Source of the DNA: Membranipora membranacea
Lineage: Eukaryota; Bryozoa; Gymnolaemata; Cheilostomatida; Membraniporidae
Direction of reading: 5' to 3'
DNA: 64,000 bases
Assembly (NCBI GenBank): GCA_914767715.1
Contig: OU612073.1
Coordinates: forward strand, 14,570,001 to 14,634,000
Under the pieces are notes generated by a model that did not search any database, was not told the DNA's origin, and saw only the letters and a list, made by a program, of their open reading frames with translations. Positions within the stretch are counted from its first letter, which is position 1. Each line of letters begins with the position of its first letter. This document shows positions 62,660-64,000 of this stretch, one piece after another. A program made the position numbers and the translations under genes.

Positions 62660-63146
62660 AGCGAAGACAGCTGATGCTGATGATCCGGCTGATGATGCCA
62701 CAGTTGAGCCGCTGCTTCCTGGGTAAGTAACTATATTGTCCATATGCTTGGCCAGGCCCAGCGAGTTTGTTTTGTCTGTAAATATGTTGATTACCCTTCA
62801 GTGCTGTGAGGCAAATAAGACAGTAAGTACATAGATGCACAGTGATAATAAAAAGAGCCAACAAGACTAGGCTCGCTACATGATATCATTTTTCAGGTGC
62901 AGCCTCATTTAAGTTTTATAGTCAGAGCAAAACCTGTCTCCTGTAAATGTAGACGGTACTGCTTATATAAACATATCTGACCTTATGAAGCAGTCTGACA
63001 TCACCCTTCTCGTTTAGTTGATACAGTGTTATGAATGCATGTAAAGATGTAAACGTTATTATGTTTTATAGAACTGGTGATGTAAATGGAGAAGCTCCTT
63101 CAACTTCAACAAAAATCTCTGCTCCCGTTGACCGTATGGTTGAAAT
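62660..63146 (+). CDS. Two small exons of an unidentified plus-strand gene
   Basis: Exon 62660-62722 (63 bp) follows a good acceptor (TTTTTGTTCTTAG) and ends before GTAAGT. Exon 63072-63146 (75 bp) also ends before GTAAGT. Both begin and end in phase 2 and join as AKTADADDPADDATVEPLLP, then GTGDVNGEAPSTSTKISAPV, then DRMVEM. The peptide is acidic and probably disordered; family unknown. The frame stays open upstream of 62660, so the first exon could start earlier. The rest of the gene is presumably outside the window. Confidence 0.4.
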
Positions 63147-63343
63147 GTAAGTAAATATACATCTAGTGGCCCTATCAGCATGAAAAGATAGTCGATAGTT
63201 ATATCGATAATCCAACTATTAGCCTGTAGTGTAGGGCATGGGCAGTCTCTATATATTTATTGCAGCTACAGCATGAATTTTTTCAATATTTTGCAACTGA
63301 GAAGCTTGCAGCGCCCCCCCAAACCCCCCAGCTGTTATGGCTC

Positions 63344-63380
63344 GGCCGCTGCGCGGCCTCGGTTCGAGCGCTACGCGCTC
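63344..63380. repeat. Two adjacent GC-rich triloop hairpins
   Basis: GGCCGC-TGC-GCGGCC (63344-63358) and GAGCGC-TAC-GCGCTC (63366-63380) are perfect 6-bp stems. They sit in a small GC-rich island (63310-63380) after a C-rich tract, within an AT-rich region. Confidence 0.65.
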
Positions 63381-63577
63381 TCAAAATGTCAGTATATTTT
63401 ACAGTTGGGGTAAGAAGTTTTTCTCTGGGACACCACTGGTGCTGCTGCATCATCATCAACATTCCACCAATTCTTTGACTCCCATTCACTGTAACAATGA
63501 GTGATTCAATGACAAAAATTAAATACATACATACATAGATTCTACAGATTGGTTCAGGAACTGTCTGTAGTGAAAGA

Positions 63578-64000
63578 TATATACTTTTTATTGGCATCCA
63601 AAGTCATCTCATTCGAAATGTTTTGCACTCAGTGCCAGAAAACAATTTTTTTTAAAACAAAATAAGAGAAACAGAAGGGAAATAATATCATCAATGATGT
63701 TGGTCAAGTCGATAATATATGGTTGAAAAGTAAAGTTTTGAATGAATTGAACTTCTCTTTAGATCTCAAATGTAACGGTAAAGAATTGTATGTAGCAGAA
63801 ACTTTGTATCTTAGATTGTCTGTATGATATAAAAGTAAATGTTTATCACGAAAATTGAACTTGGTAGTGTTTTTAAATCCTCTATATATAAATGGAGGTG
63901 TTAAAAAATTGTTAATCTTATGCGCAAAAAGTGAAGTGAAATAACAAACAAGCTTAGGAAGAGGTAGGAGTTGTAATGATTGTGTAATGGATTCGGTTGA
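63578..64000 (-). mobile_element. 3' end of a non-LTR element related to the one at 29417-33925
   Basis: The minus-strand frame from 64000 to a TGA at 63706-63704 reads LPKLVCYFTSLFAHKINNFL and later FRDKHLLLYHTDNLRYKVSA, TYNSLPLHLRSK. This aligns with the C-terminus of the large ORF2 (FRDRYLLHYHTVQLRQK, FNSLPIQIRS). The 3' terminus also matches: AATAAAAAGTATATAT here and AATAAAAGTATATAT at 29437-29421. The element continues beyond the window. Confidence 0.75.

Noticed and set aside
63356-63372. GGTTCGAGC, similar to a tRNA T-loop or B box
   Set aside because: No acceptor or anticodon stems can be folded around it; it is part of the hairpin repeat.

Overview
The window reads as nuclear DNA of an invertebrate animal. 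It is AT-rich, and its genes are broken into many short exons with GT-AG introns of a few hundred bases. Several non-LTR retrotransposons and small inverted-repeat elements are scattered through it. I cannot name the species; a marine invertebrate is a reasonable guess and no more. There are no operons, CRISPR arrays or rRNA genes, and I found no tRNA gene.

The main content is a cluster of three related genes of the ZNFX1 family (NFX1-type zinc finger-containing protein 1: a UPF1-like superfamily 1 RNA helicase followed by a Cys-rich NF-X1 finger array). Gene A (plus strand, 189-8281) enters from the left edge and contains the last helicase motifs, the finger array and an acidic tail. Gene B (minus strand, 28226-13631) has lost its 5' end and carries several stops and frameshifts, so I call it a pseudogene. 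Gene C (minus strand, 54760-35102) is nearly complete: 31 exons and about 2,050 codons in consistent splice phase from the N-terminal region to the tail. It is broken at one place, where the last base of an exon creates a TGA across the splice junction.

A and C are the two arms of a large inverted duplication (1 to about 10477 against 43072 down to about 28227). The arms differ by informative events. C lost one finger exon and gained two retrotransposon insertions. A gained a 96-codon tandem duplication and a microsatellite frameshift in its tail. Both arms also hold, antisense to the gene, a decayed exon of a further family member.

Layout: 1-8281 gene A; 8282-11400 duplicated flank, decayed exon, repeats and a reverse-transcriptase fragment; 11400-13630 no gene seen; 13631-28226 pseudogene B; 28227-29416 repeats; 29417-33925 a nearly full-length non-LTR element (ORF1 and ORF2, with an in-frame stop and a frameshift); 33926-35101 duplicated flank; 35102-54760 gene C, with a 703-bp and a 553-bp inverted-repeat element in its introns or 5' region; 54761-61151 mostly non-coding with a direct tandem duplication and small palindromes; 61152-61439 the last two exons of an unknown minus-strand gene; 62660-63146 two small exons of an unknown plus-strand gene; 63578-64000 the 3' end of a relative of the large retrotransposon.

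Vertebrate ZNFX1 is an interferon-induced double-stranded-RNA-binding helicase, and nematode ZNFX-1 acts in small-RNA inheritance. A local cluster with copy turnover fits an RNA-sensing or RNA-silencing family, but that role here is inference.
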